DNA of 32,542 nucleotides from Bacteroidia bacterium (GCA_026391595.1 JAPLDY010000014.1:1-32542), one strand, 5' to 3'; shown: positions 1 through 9,153, numbered from the stretch's first letter. The notes: generated from the letters alone by a model not told the origin. Made by a program: numbers and translations.

Positions 1-476
1 CCAATCAGGAATAGTAAGGAAAAAAACAAATAGTAACCAGCAAATTTACTTCTTGTTGTTTCTTTAAATATCCAGTCAGGATTCGTAGCAAGACAGTATC
101 TAAAAAGGAGCTGATAAACAATCAGTACAATCTCTATAATATAAAAGACATAATATATGGAAAACTCCACTCTATCCAGAGTAGTTACAGATATATAAAC
201 CAAAATTCCACAAATGGTCAATGTATAATTTACTTTTAAAAGATTATAACGTATTCGCTGAACCCGCTCATCGTCGTGAATTTCTTTACTGAACATTATC
301 ATGTATAGTCCAAATACAATAATAAAATGGTTGATAATGAAAATCCTGTCATGCCACTCCTCTTCATATTGATAATTGAGAATGTGTAATGTAACAAGCA
401 GAATAATTGCCACTATTGATATTAAAAGGCCAAAGATTCTGAATTTGTGATCTGCCAATGAAGTAAATCGTGCCAT
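1..476 (-). CDS. Integral membrane protein of unknown function (partial, C-terminus beyond the left edge)
   Basis: Not in the ORF track because it is open at the edge. Reverse-strand ATG at 476..474 gives MARFTSLADHKFRIFGLLISIVAIILLVTLHILNYQYEEEWHDRIFIINHFIIVFGLYMIMFSKEIHDDE..., with several hydrophobic segments and no stop to position 1. Confidence 0.7.
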   Translation of the reverse strand, partial: MARFTSLADHKFRIFGLLISIVAIILLVTLHILNYQYEEEWHDRIFIINHFIIVFGLYMIMFSKEIHDDERVQRIRYNLLKVNYTLTICGILVYISVTTLDRVEFSIYYVFYIIEIVLIVYQLLFRYCLATNPDWIFKETTRSKFAGYYLFFSLLFLI

Positions 477-753
477 ACTACTATAATTTTAGAATTATTA
501 TACAAATGTATATAATACTTTACATATTATATAGTAAAATATAAATTATTTTATTAATAGCTTACAAAAAGATTTTTTTAGAATCTATTTTATATGGAGT
601 GTGCAAACGCAGAGCTCTTGTTGCTCAGCAAGTTGCATTGATTAATTTGTGAAAAAAGAGTAGAAAAACAAAGCATCAACCTGTCCGTCAGCCAAAATAT
701 AAAAATTCTTGCAGAGATTTGATCTGCATGGGTTTATGTTTGAAGAGATGGTC

Positions 754-800
754 TCACAAGATCAACGTCTTGCGGGTTCTTATTTTAAAGCAGGCGACGG
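754..800. repeat. Dispersed intergenic repeat copy A (hairpin CAAGA-TCAACG-TCTTG followed by cgggtt)
   Basis: aagatcaacgtcttgcgggtt (758-778) is identical to 6006-6026. The following bases are also partly alike (ttttaaagc.ggcgacg versus cttttaaaggggtgacg). Confidence 0.55.
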
Positions 801-849
801 AATTGTGGATATATTTTCTCTTTACTTAAAAGTTAATTAATTTCGAATC

Positions 850-2013
850 ATGAACACCACCTTGCATATTGACGTCTTATCGGCATTTATGTTTCTTGGA
901 GTCTGCATTGGATTGGTCCTTTCTTTCCTGTTCATCATAAAGTCCCATTCAAACATAAAGGCAAACCTATATCAGGGATTGCTGCTTCTTTCCCTTTCTC
1001 TTGGCGTATTAGAGCAACTGCTTAACCTTACTGGTTACATTACAAGAGTTCTGGCAATTACCAATTTTTCTGAACCTCTTAATTTTGCATATGGTCCATT
1101 ACTTTATTTATACGTAAAAAGAAGCCTTGACCAGTCTGGTTCAAAAAAAGACTGGTTGCATTTTGTCGTACTTTTTTTGTTCATCGGATATCTGAGTCAA
1201 TACATCATCCAATCTAACGAGTATAAATATAATTCATACGTTCACAGCTACCATCCCGACTGGCCGTTGCTTAATGTTCATTCAAAAATATTGGAAGATC
1301 CTCTCTGGATAAGAGAAAGATTGAATTTATTAACATTCATTTCTGTAGTTGGGTATGTTACTCTTGCTGTAGCAGTACTACTGAATAAAGCAAGACAATC
1401 AGGGGAATCAATACTTAAAACTGATGATGAGATTCTGAAATCCTTACGAAATATGATTTCCCATTTTATCATAATTTTAATAATATTCCTTGTGGTTAAA
1501 GTTTTCTTTAAGGCAGATCTGGGTGACTATTTTATCGGTATTTATATTTCTTTCTTAATACTTCTTACTGGTTTCAGAGTAATGTACAATTCAACCTATT
1601 TTGATCATTCAACATCATTTCTGGATGTTTCAATCAGTAAATATCTTAAATCCTCATTAACTGAAGGAAGCAAGCAAAGAATACTTGACAGGATTGTTCT
1701 GGAATTTGAAATAAATCACTATTATTCTAATAACCTGGCCTCATTATCTGAATTGTCTAAAAAGGTAGGAGAGAGCCCTCATCATGTTTCACAGGTAATT
1801 AATGAAAAATTGAACAAGGGTTTTTTTGAATTACTGGCATGGTATAGGATTGAAGAAGCAAAAAGAATCATTTCTGATGACCATGGGTCAAAATTAACAG
1901 TAGAAGAGGTCTCAGAAATGGTAGGTTATAATTCAAAAACTGCATTTAATAATGCCTTTAAAAAACTTATCGGAAAAACTCCTTCCGAATTCCGTAAGTA
2001 TGTAAATATCTGA
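850..2013 (+). CDS. AraC-family transcriptional regulator with N-terminal multi-TM domain
   Basis: N-terminal half with about 6-7 hydrophobic segments. C-terminus has an AraC-type HTH: LASLSELSKKVGESPHHVSQVINEKLNKGFFELLAWYRIEEAKRII...VEEVSEMVGYNSKTAFNNAFKKLIGKTPSEFRKY. Confidence 0.9.
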   Translation: MNTTLHIDVLSAFMFLGVCIGLVLSFLFIIKSHSNIKANLYQGLLLLSLSLGVLEQLLNLTGYITRVLAITNFSEPLNFAYGPLLYLYVKRSLDQSGSKKDWLHFVVLFLFIGYLSQYIIQSNEYKYNSYVHSYHPDWPLLNVHSKILEDPLWIRERLNLLTFISVVGYVTLAVAVLLNKARQSGESILKTDDEILKSLRNMISHFIIILIIFLVVKVFFKADLGDYFIGIYISFLILLTGFRVMYNSTYFDHSTSFLDVSISKYLKSSLTEGSKQRILDRIVLEFEINHYYSNNLASLSELSKKVGESPHHVSQVINEKLNKGFFELLAWYRIEEAKRIISDDHGSKLTVEEVSEMVGYNSKTAFNNAFKKLIGKTPSEFRKYVNI

Positions 2014-2047
2014 CATTCATCCTTTTATACTACTTATTATGTACTTG

Positions 2048-2076
2048 CCTATAAGGATGCACACCATCCTTATAGG
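2048..2076. other. Perfect 12-bp intergenic hairpin (CCTATAAGGATG-cacac-CATCCTTATAGG)
   Basis: Inverted repeat 2048-2059 / 2065-2076 with a 5-nt loop. No T-tract follows, so a terminator call is not secure. Confidence 0.6.
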
Positions 2077-2138
2077 GATGTTCTTTCAAGGCTGCTTCCT
2101 GAATATAGTTTTGATCTGAAAAACCAAAACTCTTTATC

Positions 2139-2456
2139 ATGGAAGCAAAAGTGGTCAATTCAGAAACAGCACTTAAGAATTTAATTCAGGATCTTATCGA
2201 AGGCTGCAAGTCAGGGGATCAGAAAGCACAGTTTAAAATCTACAAATTGTATAATAAGACAATGTACAATTTAAGCATGAGTATTGTAAATAATAGAATT
2301 GAGGCTGAGGAAATAATTCAGGAATCGTTCCTTTATGCCTTTGAAAAAATTGACACATACTCAGGAGCTATCAGTTTTGATGACTGGCTTCAGAGAATAG
2401 TTGTAAACTGTTCTATCGATTCTCTGTCCGGGAAAGGAAATTTATTAATAGCCTAA
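2139..2456 (+). pseudogene. Truncated ECF sigma factor (sigma-70 region 2 only)
   Basis: IQDLIEGCKSGDQKAQFKIYKLYNKTMYNLSMSIVNNRIEAEEIIQESFLYAFEKIDTYSGAISFDDWLQRIVVNCSID is a sigma-70 region 2. It stops at 105 aa with no region 4. Confidence 0.65.
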
Positions 2457-2747
2457 GTGGCTTAAATTAATGCTTTACCAGCCAGGAATACCATTCATCG
2501 GATTATTTATACCATTCGGGATTTATTTAAGCAAATAGTATAATATTATTTCACATTCATCAAATCATTCTTAAGTTTATTTCTTCCCATGCTTCATTGA
2601 GGTAAGACAGGGGTTGAAAAATTTAACCAGGGATACTAAAATTAGAAGATGTTTTGCAATGGATACAGTTAACGACGAATGAATCTGTGAGTTTCCGGAT
2701 TGCAAATTATTAGTCCTTTTCATATATTAAACCAAATACAATAATAG

Positions 2748-3797
2748 ATGACAAAAGTATTTCAGAACCTGAAAGAATCTATCAAAAGACATCCGGTTGA
2801 GGCTTTCTTTATTGTCACAATAGGAATAATGTTTGGATTTCTCTTTCCGGCTGTTTATCTGATCCCTAGAGATACAACTATCGGACAGATATCTGGTTAC
2901 TATTTTTCAAGGATAAGTGTTTATAGTCCAGCTATTTCTGGCATCATTATTACCAGAATTATATTTTTACGAAAGGGTAACAATTTATTCTTCCGGAAGA
3001 TAAAGTTCATTGTTCCGGTGTGGCTTGTCGCTTTGATTATCCAGGTGGCAGATCTTAAGCTTACTGCACCTTCAGGTGTTTCATTGACAGGTCTCGTTTT
3101 ATTAGCTATGCCGGTGTCTTTTCTACCTGCCTGGGTCATATCATCTGCTATTAGTGGTCCAGACAGTATAAGAAAATTGTTAGCGACACTGATCAAACCT
3201 GGAGGTAGCATGGTATATTATCTGGTCGCATTGTTAACTTTCCCCGTCATAATGGTTGCCGGGTCTGTTATGTCGAATTACATTAATGACAGGGCATGGT
3301 TCCCTGCGATAAGTAAGGTAATGAACCTGTCATATACGGTTCTTATATCATTTCTGTCAGTGCTTTTCTACGCGGGAGGAATAAATGAAGAGGCCGGATG
3401 GCGTGGTTTTGCTCAAAAGAGGTTACAATCTAAATATAGCCCTATTGTTACAGTCTTAATACTTTGGATCTTTATGGTGCTCTGGCATATTCCAAATGAT
3501 CTGTTGCAATACCAGAATGGAGGATATTTAATGGTTCGAATAATGACATATCCCTTTATTACAATTTTGTTTTCGTGGATTTATAACCGAACAGGAGGAA
3601 GCATTCTTGCTGTAGCTATATTTCATGCCTCAATGAACTCAATGAATCCATTGATGGGCATATTCCCTATTACAACAGCTGGCAATATTTTACTTATAAT
3701 TTTCGCAGTTATAGTGGTATTTGCCGATAAGATGTGGTGTAAACTTCCTGAAGACCATCCCGCTGTAGAACGTAAGATTAGTAATACATCTGAGTGA
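2748..3797 (+). CDS. CPBP family intramembrane metalloprotease
   Basis: Polytopic protein with NEEAGWRGFAQKRLQ (EExxxR motif) and LWHIPNDLL / FHASMNS histidine motifs. Confidence 0.85.
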   Translation: MTKVFQNLKESIKRHPVEAFFIVTIGIMFGFLFPAVYLIPRDTTIGQISGYYFSRISVYSPAISGIIITRIIFLRKGNNLFFRKIKFIVPVWLVALIIQVADLKLTAPSGVSLTGLVLLAMPVSFLPAWVISSAISGPDSIRKLLATLIKPGGSMVYYLVALLTFPVIMVAGSVMSNYINDRAWFPAISKVMNLSYTVLISFLSVLFYAGGINEEAGWRGFAQKRLQSKYSPIVTVLILWIFMVLWHIPNDLLQYQNGGYLMVRIMTYPFITILFSWIYNRTGGSILAVAIFHASMNSMNPLMGIFPITTAGNILLIIFAVIVVFADKMWCKLPEDHPAVERKISNTSE

Positions 3798-4073
3798 TTA
3801 TTACTGACACTATATTAGCTACAATCATGATAAATTATATATTTAATGTTAGATTTTGGCTGGTAAAGCAATCTTTACTATTTTTCTCATTGTAAGAGTC
3901 TGTTTTGCTGGTCCTGGAGATAGAAAGAAAATCAAAATATTGGATTCCGGGGCGTTGACTTAAATGATTCAAGACTAGAGTTATTGCAGTTCTATAGAGG
4001 GATACAGATAACTTTGATGACAGGATTGGTTTATAAAAAATTGATTTTAATCTTAATTAACCGATAAAAAGGG

Positions 4074-5141
4074 ATGAGATTTCTTTTTAGAGAAAATAGT
4101 ACCGTTCCCTATTTTTGGCCAATTCATATTTTAACCTGGTCCGGGTATTCAATAATAGATCTGAGTATCAATCTCTATCGATTCAGTGATTTTACAGATT
4201 TTCTTGTTTGGTCCGACAGTACCCTGATGGGTTTTATTATTGTAACAGCTCTGAGGTATATCTATAAGAAGTTATTTGCTTCGTTTCCAGCATATTATAA
4301 ACAAATTGGTATAATTCTCTTATTATCATTACTGGGTGGTTGTATCTGGTTTTTCCTGAGAGGATTTTCACACGTTCTCTTATTCCCGGATAAAGCGATT
4401 TCATTTAATAATTATTACCAGAATTTTGCAGTCCCCTTTGGTCTGGCCGGATCTGTTTTTTGGTTAGTGGGACCCATTTTTGGCTGGAGCCTGGGATATT
4501 TAAGTATTAAATATTATTTCTTTCTGGCAGAAGAAAAAAGCAGAAACCAGAAAATGCAGATCCTGGCTAAGAACGCAGAATTACAGATGCTCAGATATCA
4601 GATCAATCCTCACTTCCTGTTTAATTCATTGAATTCAGTTAGAGCGCTCATAGGTGAAAACCAGGAGGTTGCAGAGAATACTGTTACTGCATTATCTGAA
4701 TTTCTACAGGCCACTTTGAAGTATAATGACAGACTGATGATCTCAGTTAAAGAGGAGATGGATATTATTTTAAAATATCTTTCTGTTGAAAAGATCAGAT
4801 ATGAAGAACGACTTGATTATTTAGTTGAGGCTGATAATAATATTTTAAAATATGAAGTGCCATGTTTTATATCTCAGCCCCTTGTTGAGAATTCTATAAA
4901 ACATGGATTATTTGACAATCCTGAAGGGATAAAGCTTGCTGTGAAATATCGAGAAGAGAGAGATACTTCAATCCTTCTCGAAGTTGTCAATACGGGGAGG
5001 CTTAAGGAATCCTGGTCATTTGGAGTTGGATTGGGCAATATGCTTGAAAGACTTGAAAACTGTTACCCAAACAGGTTTCATTTCTCACTGAATCAGATTG
5101 ATAATGATGTTGTAGCCAGAATAAGAATAAAATCAGAATAA
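4074..5141 (+). CDS. LytS-type membrane sensor histidine kinase
   Basis: QMLRYQINPHFLFNSLNSVRALI and VPCFISQPLVENSIKHGLF (His_kinase / HATPase motifs), with an N-terminal TM region. Confidence 0.93.
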   Translation: MRFLFRENSTVPYFWPIHILTWSGYSIIDLSINLYRFSDFTDFLVWSDSTLMGFIIVTALRYIYKKLFASFPAYYKQIGIILLLSLLGGCIWFFLRGFSHVLLFPDKAISFNNYYQNFAVPFGLAGSVFWLVGPIFGWSLGYLSIKYYFFLAEEKSRNQKMQILAKNAELQMLRYQINPHFLFNSLNSVRALIGENQEVAENTVTALSEFLQATLKYNDRLMISVKEEMDIILKYLSVEKIRYEERLDYLVEADNNILKYEVPCFISQPLVENSIKHGLFDNPEGIKLAVKYREERDTSILLEVVNTGRLKESWSFGVGLGNMLERLENCYPNRFHFSLNQIDNDVVARIRIKSE

Positions 5142-5869
5142 TGAAAAGACTAACTTCTCTTATTGTTGATGACGAGCGATTGGCAAGGGTTTCACTTATA
5201 AAGGAGCTTTCAAAGTTCCTGGAATTTGAAATTGTCGGAGAAGCCTCGAGTATTAAAACTGCTATTCCCGCAATTCAGAAGCTTAACCCCGATGTACTCT
5301 TTCTGGATATACAATTATCGGATGGTACAGGTTTTGACTTGCTTGACCAGGTTGAATTTAAGGGAAAGATAATTTTTGTGACAGCATATTACGAGTATGC
5401 AACCAGAGCCTTTGAAATAAATGCTCAGGATTATCTGATAAAACCGGTTTCAAAGGAAAGAATAAATAATGTCCTGAAAAAAATAACCGATAAAGACAAA
5501 GATTCTGACCACGACCGGTTGATAATGTTTAATTATGAAGACCGCATAATGGTGGAACAAAAGAAAAGTATTCATTTCTTAAAGCTTAATACTCTTGTTT
5601 GTATTAGGGCTGAAAAGGATTATACCTCGCTAATAGATTGCAATGGGAAAGTATATCTTGTCCTGGAATCTATAGGCAACTGGCCAAAGAAGCTTCCCGA
5701 GGATCATTTTGCCAGAGTCCACAGGAATTCCATAATTAATTTTAATTTCATCGAGAAGGCTGAAAAGACAGGAAATACAGCATTTCTTTTTCTTAAAGGT
5801 GTTTCAGCACCGGTCACAGTGAGCAGGGGCTATTATAAAATGTTAAAAACAAGATATTTTTATAAGTAG
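5141..5869 (+). CDS. LytTR-family response regulator
   Basis: Receiver domain (IVDDERLARVSL...DVLFLDIQLSDGTGFDLL...FVTAYYEYATRAFEINAQDYLIKP) plus LytTR domain (CIRAEKDYTSLI...FARVHRNSIINFNFIEK). Start overlaps the kinase stop (TAATG). Confidence 0.93.
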   Translation: MKRLTSLIVDDERLARVSLIKELSKFLEFEIVGEASSIKTAIPAIQKLNPDVLFLDIQLSDGTGFDLLDQVEFKGKIIFVTAYYEYATRAFEINAQDYLIKPVSKERINNVLKKITDKDKDSDHDRLIMFNYEDRIMVEQKKSIHFLKLNTLVCIRAEKDYTSLIDCNGKVYLVLESIGNWPKKLPEDHFARVHRNSIINFNFIEKAEKTGNTAFLFLKGVSAPVTVSRGYYKMLKTRYFYK

Positions 5870-6000
5870 TAATTTTGAGTAGCTCCAATATCACCTGAAT
5901 TTATATTACTTAAAGACAAAAATTTTGATCGGGTTACAAATTGCACCTCATGTTGAAGTTTCTGTTGACGCTATTTTCTCGAACTCACTCTTTAATTAAT

Positions 6001-6030
6001 CCCGTAAGATCAACGTCTTGCGGGTTTTTG
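6001..6030 (+). terminator. Intrinsic terminator-like hairpin; dispersed repeat copy B
   Basis: CCCGTAAGA-tcaacg-TCTTGCGGG (one G-T pair) followed by TTTTT. Core shared with 758-778. Confidence 0.65.
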
Positions 6031-6047
6031 CTTTTAAAGGGGTGACG

Positions 6048-6087
6048 CCTGCCCGCCCTGCCTACCGGCAGGCAGGCGGCAGGCAGG
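6048..6087. repeat. GC-rich imperfect palindrome (GCC/CAGG-rich)
   Basis: cctgcccgccctgcctaccggcaggcaggcggcaggcagg is strongly self-complementary and GC-rich in an AT-rich spacer. Confidence 0.6.
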
Positions 6088-6289
6088 ATAATCAGAGCTG
6101 AATAATGCCCTTTTAAAGAAATTTAGTGCGCGGGGTGATTTAAGAACAACGATTAACGTTTTTTGTTAATAATTTTCTGCTCAGTAAACATCGGAGTCTG
6201 ATAACAGACAGGAATAATAACTACTTTTAAAAAATGTACAGACTGTCGTTACCCTTATAGCATAGTGTTGATATTAAACTGATTAAGAA

Positions 6290-7381
6290 ATGGCGCAACA
6301 ATATTTAGATCATTCAAAAGCAATCTTAACTTCTAATCGTTCAAATTTTAAAGGAGGAAGCAAAGAATCCGGGATTATCTCTTTATTCGGGTATCAAAAC
6401 GAATATGATCTTAGAGAAGGGTATCCATTATTGACTACTAAAAAGATGGCTACAAGATCTATGTTTCATGAAACAATATGGTTCTTAAGAGGGGATACAA
6501 ATATTAAATATCTTGAAGACAATAACGCCCCTGTCTGGAGACCTGATGCTTTTCAGGGCAATCTTCCCGGGATGCAAAAAGAAGGAGTTTTCCCTGAAGG
6601 TATTGTAAAATATTCTCCTGACTGGGACAAAGCAATGGATGAATATGGTCAGAGAATAAAAGAAGATCCTGAGTTTGCAAAAAGATGGGGCGATGCCGGA
6701 CCAATATATGGGAAACAATGGAGAAGATGGGAATATTTTGATCATGACAAAGGGAAGTTTGTCGAGATAGATCAACTGGGGAAATTGATAGATGGTCTAA
6801 GAAAGAAACCAACCGGAAAAAAACATATTGTTGATTCATGGAATCCCGGAGACACTCCAAAAATGTCTTTACCTCCATGTCATGTTTTATACCAGGCAAC
6901 TGCTAATGAAGAAGGCGAGCTGGAATTGCAACTTTATCAGAGAAGTTGTGATCAATTTCTGGGTGTTCCATTTAATATAGCCAGTTATGCTGCTCTTACC
7001 CGGGTAATTGCCCAGGAAGCAGGGATGGTTCCAAAAACATTTATCCATACTTTTGGAGATTCACATTTTTATGCCGGTATCGGGAAGAGAACTCAATGGC
7101 ACAGAGATAATTTCAGGGAACTGCAAAAAAGAATAAGAAATGTTTCTGCAAGAGAAGAATATTTAGAAGTTGTCGATTGGATCAATAAAAATGCTCCTGG
7201 TGACGGCAATGAAGAAAAATATGATCATGTAACTGCAATTCTTGAACAAATGTCAAGAGAACCCAGACCATTACCTAAATTACACATTACAAAAAAACCA
7301 TTTGCTCAGCTGACTATTGATGATTTTGTTGTAGAAGATTATAATCCTCATCCTCCGATCAAAAGGAGTATGGCTGTTTAA
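6290..7381 (+). CDS. Divergent thymidylate synthase (ThyA-like), enlarged
   Basis: FHETIWFLRGDTNIKYL, GPIYGKQWRRW, SLPPCHVLYQ (catalytic Cys), LYQRSCDQFLGVPFNIASY, GDSHFY, REPRPLPKL, VVEDYNPHPPIK. 363 aa, compared with about 264 aa for E. coli ThyA. Confidence 0.85.
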   Translation: MAQQYLDHSKAILTSNRSNFKGGSKESGIISLFGYQNEYDLREGYPLLTTKKMATRSMFHETIWFLRGDTNIKYLEDNNAPVWRPDAFQGNLPGMQKEGVFPEGIVKYSPDWDKAMDEYGQRIKEDPEFAKRWGDAGPIYGKQWRRWEYFDHDKGKFVEIDQLGKLIDGLRKKPTGKKHIVDSWNPGDTPKMSLPPCHVLYQATANEEGELELQLYQRSCDQFLGVPFNIASYAALTRVIAQEAGMVPKTFIHTFGDSHFYAGIGKRTQWHRDNFRELQKRIRNVSAREEYLEVVDWINKNAPGDGNEEKYDHVTAILEQMSREPRPLPKLHITKKPFAQLTIDDFVVEDYNPHPPIKRSMAV

Positions 7382-7385
7382 TCAG

Positions 7386-7416
7386 CCTTCGCGTAAAGCT
7401 TCGACGGACGCGAAGG
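7386..7416. repeat. Hairpin element (CCTTCGCG ... CGCGAAGG)
   Basis: Perfect 8-bp inverted repeat 7386-7393 / 7409-7416, directly after the ThyA-like stop codon. Confidence 0.55.
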
Positions 7417-7431
7417 GCAGGTATAATTCCT

Positions 7432-7451
7432 CGGTGCTTGCACCGTTTTTT
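7432..7451 (+). terminator. Intrinsic terminator
   Basis: CGGTG-CTTG-CACCG followed by TTTTTT. Confidence 0.7.
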
Positions 7452-7455
7452 GAGT

Positions 7456-7471
7456 CCAGAGCTTGCTCTGG
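7456..7471. repeat. CTTG-tetraloop hairpin (CCAGAG-CTTG-CTCTGG)
   Basis: Perfect 6-bp inverted repeat with the same CTTG loop as the preceding hairpin. Confidence 0.5.
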
Positions 7472-7752
7472 GATTCATACCATTTGATTATTTAACTTGA
7501 CACGGAAAATGTCATTTATCAATCCGGAATGACTATTGGTAAACTGGAAACGGTTTATCTGGCGATAACACCCTAAATTTAACAGGGTTTCTTTAACGTA
7601 AGCAGAATTTTTACTATGATATTTATTTACAGTGAATTTTTTGTAGGAGCATATTAACTAATGATTTGAATATTAAAGTACAAAAAATATTAATCGCATT
7701 TTTTAGCCATCTTTTCCTTTTGATTTATTGTGAAAGGGATGGTGAGAAACCA

Positions 7753-8250
7753 ATGGAAAAGAAGAAAACTCAAAAAATATGCTTAATCATTTCAATAATT
7801 GTATTGTTAATTTCATGCACAAATTATAATAAAGAGATTAAAATTGACAAAACCGATGAAATAACTTTGATTAAAGAGGTTATTAATGGAGCAATTGGCT
7901 GGGCAAAGAATAAGGACTTTACGGTATCTGACCGAATTATTGCAAACGATTCAAATTACCTTGAGGTTGATCCCGAAAATAGAATAGTAAGAGGATTTAA
8001 AGAATTTAAAAAGAACGAGGCCTTCTTTGCAGATCCACGTTTTAGGGCTGTCAGGTACGAAATTCGTGATCTTAAGATAGATCTTTCTCAATCAGGGACC
8101 GTCGCCTGGTACTATTGTGTTCTTGATGATATTAATGAATGGGATGGACAGCCTGCCAGCTGGATGAACACCCGCTGGACCGGCGTGCTTGAAAAAAGAG
8201 AGGGGAAATGGGTTATTGTCCAGATGCATTTTTCATTTGCAAAGGAGTAA
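7753..8250 (+). CDS. NTF2/SnoaL-like putative lipoprotein
   Basis: ORF track starts at TTG 7666. ATG 7753 gives a cleaner lipoprotein-like signal (MEKKKTQKICLIISIIVLLISC). The rest (GAIGWAKNKDFTVSDRII...GTVAWYYCVLDDI...RWTGVLEKREGKWVIVQMHFSF) fits an NTF2/SnoaL-like fold. Confidence 0.75.
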   Translation: MEKKKTQKICLIISIIVLLISCTNYNKEIKIDKTDEITLIKEVINGAIGWAKNKDFTVSDRIIANDSNYLEVDPENRIVRGFKEFKKNEAFFADPRFRAVRYEIRDLKIDLSQSGTVAWYYCVLDDINEWDGQPASWMNTRWTGVLEKREGKWVIVQMHFSFAKE

Positions 8251-8280
8251 TACACAAATAAGAAATATTTCAAAATCTAA

Positions 8281-9153
8281 ATGAAAAGGTCAATCGTGTT
8301 TCTTATCTGTACATTCATGCTGTTCGGTTCAATAATCGCACAGAAGGTCGGTTATACTATATTGACAGGCAAATATTTCGGTCAGAAAACACCAGGTCCG
8401 ATACCCGAAGTATTTGCACCGGGAATAGTCTCAGTTCCGGATGCAAAGTATATTACCGTAACATTTTCAAGTAAAGAGGACGAATTTTACCTGTACAGAT
8501 GGGATGGTGCTATTGCAAGAATTTTGTTCAGCAGAATTGTTAATGGGGTTTGGACAACTTTAGATGAGGTTGGATTTACAAAGGGGTATAAAGCCATGGA
8601 ACCTCATATCACTTTTGATAACAAAACAATCTATTTTATCTGGGATAAGCCTGTCCCGACAGGTGAACAAGAAACACCTTTTAAAATATGGTTCTCAGAA
8701 AGAACATCAAAAGGTTGGACAGAACCAGATTATGCAGGAGCTGGAATGTTTGTCAGCTCCGACAGGGAGGGTAATATTTATACAACCGATATGACATCGG
8801 TAATGACAACTGGCAAAACGTACTTATCAAAAGTTAAAATCGAAAATAATAAGTTTGTTGGATATGAAAAACTATCAATACCTCAATACTATGGATCTCA
8901 GGCACACCCATGTATTGCACCGGATGGAAGCTTTATGATCTTTGATATTGACAGCGGACATCATCTTTTTGTTTCTTTCAGGAAGAATGATGGAACATGG
9001 GGAGATGCAATTGATTTAACAGATCGTGGTTTTGATATAATGGCAGGTGGGGCTTCTGTTACACCGGATGGAAAATACTTGTTTTTCAATTGCAAGGGTC
9101 AACTTTGGTGGGTGGATATTAAAGCTATTACAGAGTTGAGGCCGAAGAAATAG
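8281..9153 (+). CDS. Secreted TolB-like (PD40 beta-propeller) protein
   Basis: Signal peptide; repeats such as EPHITFDNKTIYFIWD, HPCIAPDGSFMIFDID, SVTPDGKYLFFNCKGQLWWVD. Confidence 0.8.
   Translation: MKRSIVFLICTFMLFGSIIAQKVGYTILTGKYFGQKTPGPIPEVFAPGIVSVPDAKYITVTFSSKEDEFYLYRWDGAIARILFSRIVNGVWTTLDEVGFTKGYKAMEPHITFDNKTIYFIWDKPVPTGEQETPFKIWFSERTSKGWTEPDYAGAGMFVSSDREGNIYTTDMTSVMTTGKTYLSKVKIENNKFVGYEKLSIPQYYGSQAHPCIAPDGSFMIFDIDSGHHLFVSFRKNDGTWGDAIDLTDRGFDIMAGGASVTPDGKYLFFNCKGQLWWVDIKAITELRPKK

Noticed and set aside
6485-6899. Minus-strand ORFs of 96 and 131 aa
   Set aside because: Antisense to the ThyA-like gene; no family features.
7666-7752. TTG-initiated 29-aa N-terminal extension of the NTF2-like ORF
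   Set aside because: The internal ATG at 7753 starts a clean lipoprotein signal; the extension would place a second hydrophobic stretch before it.
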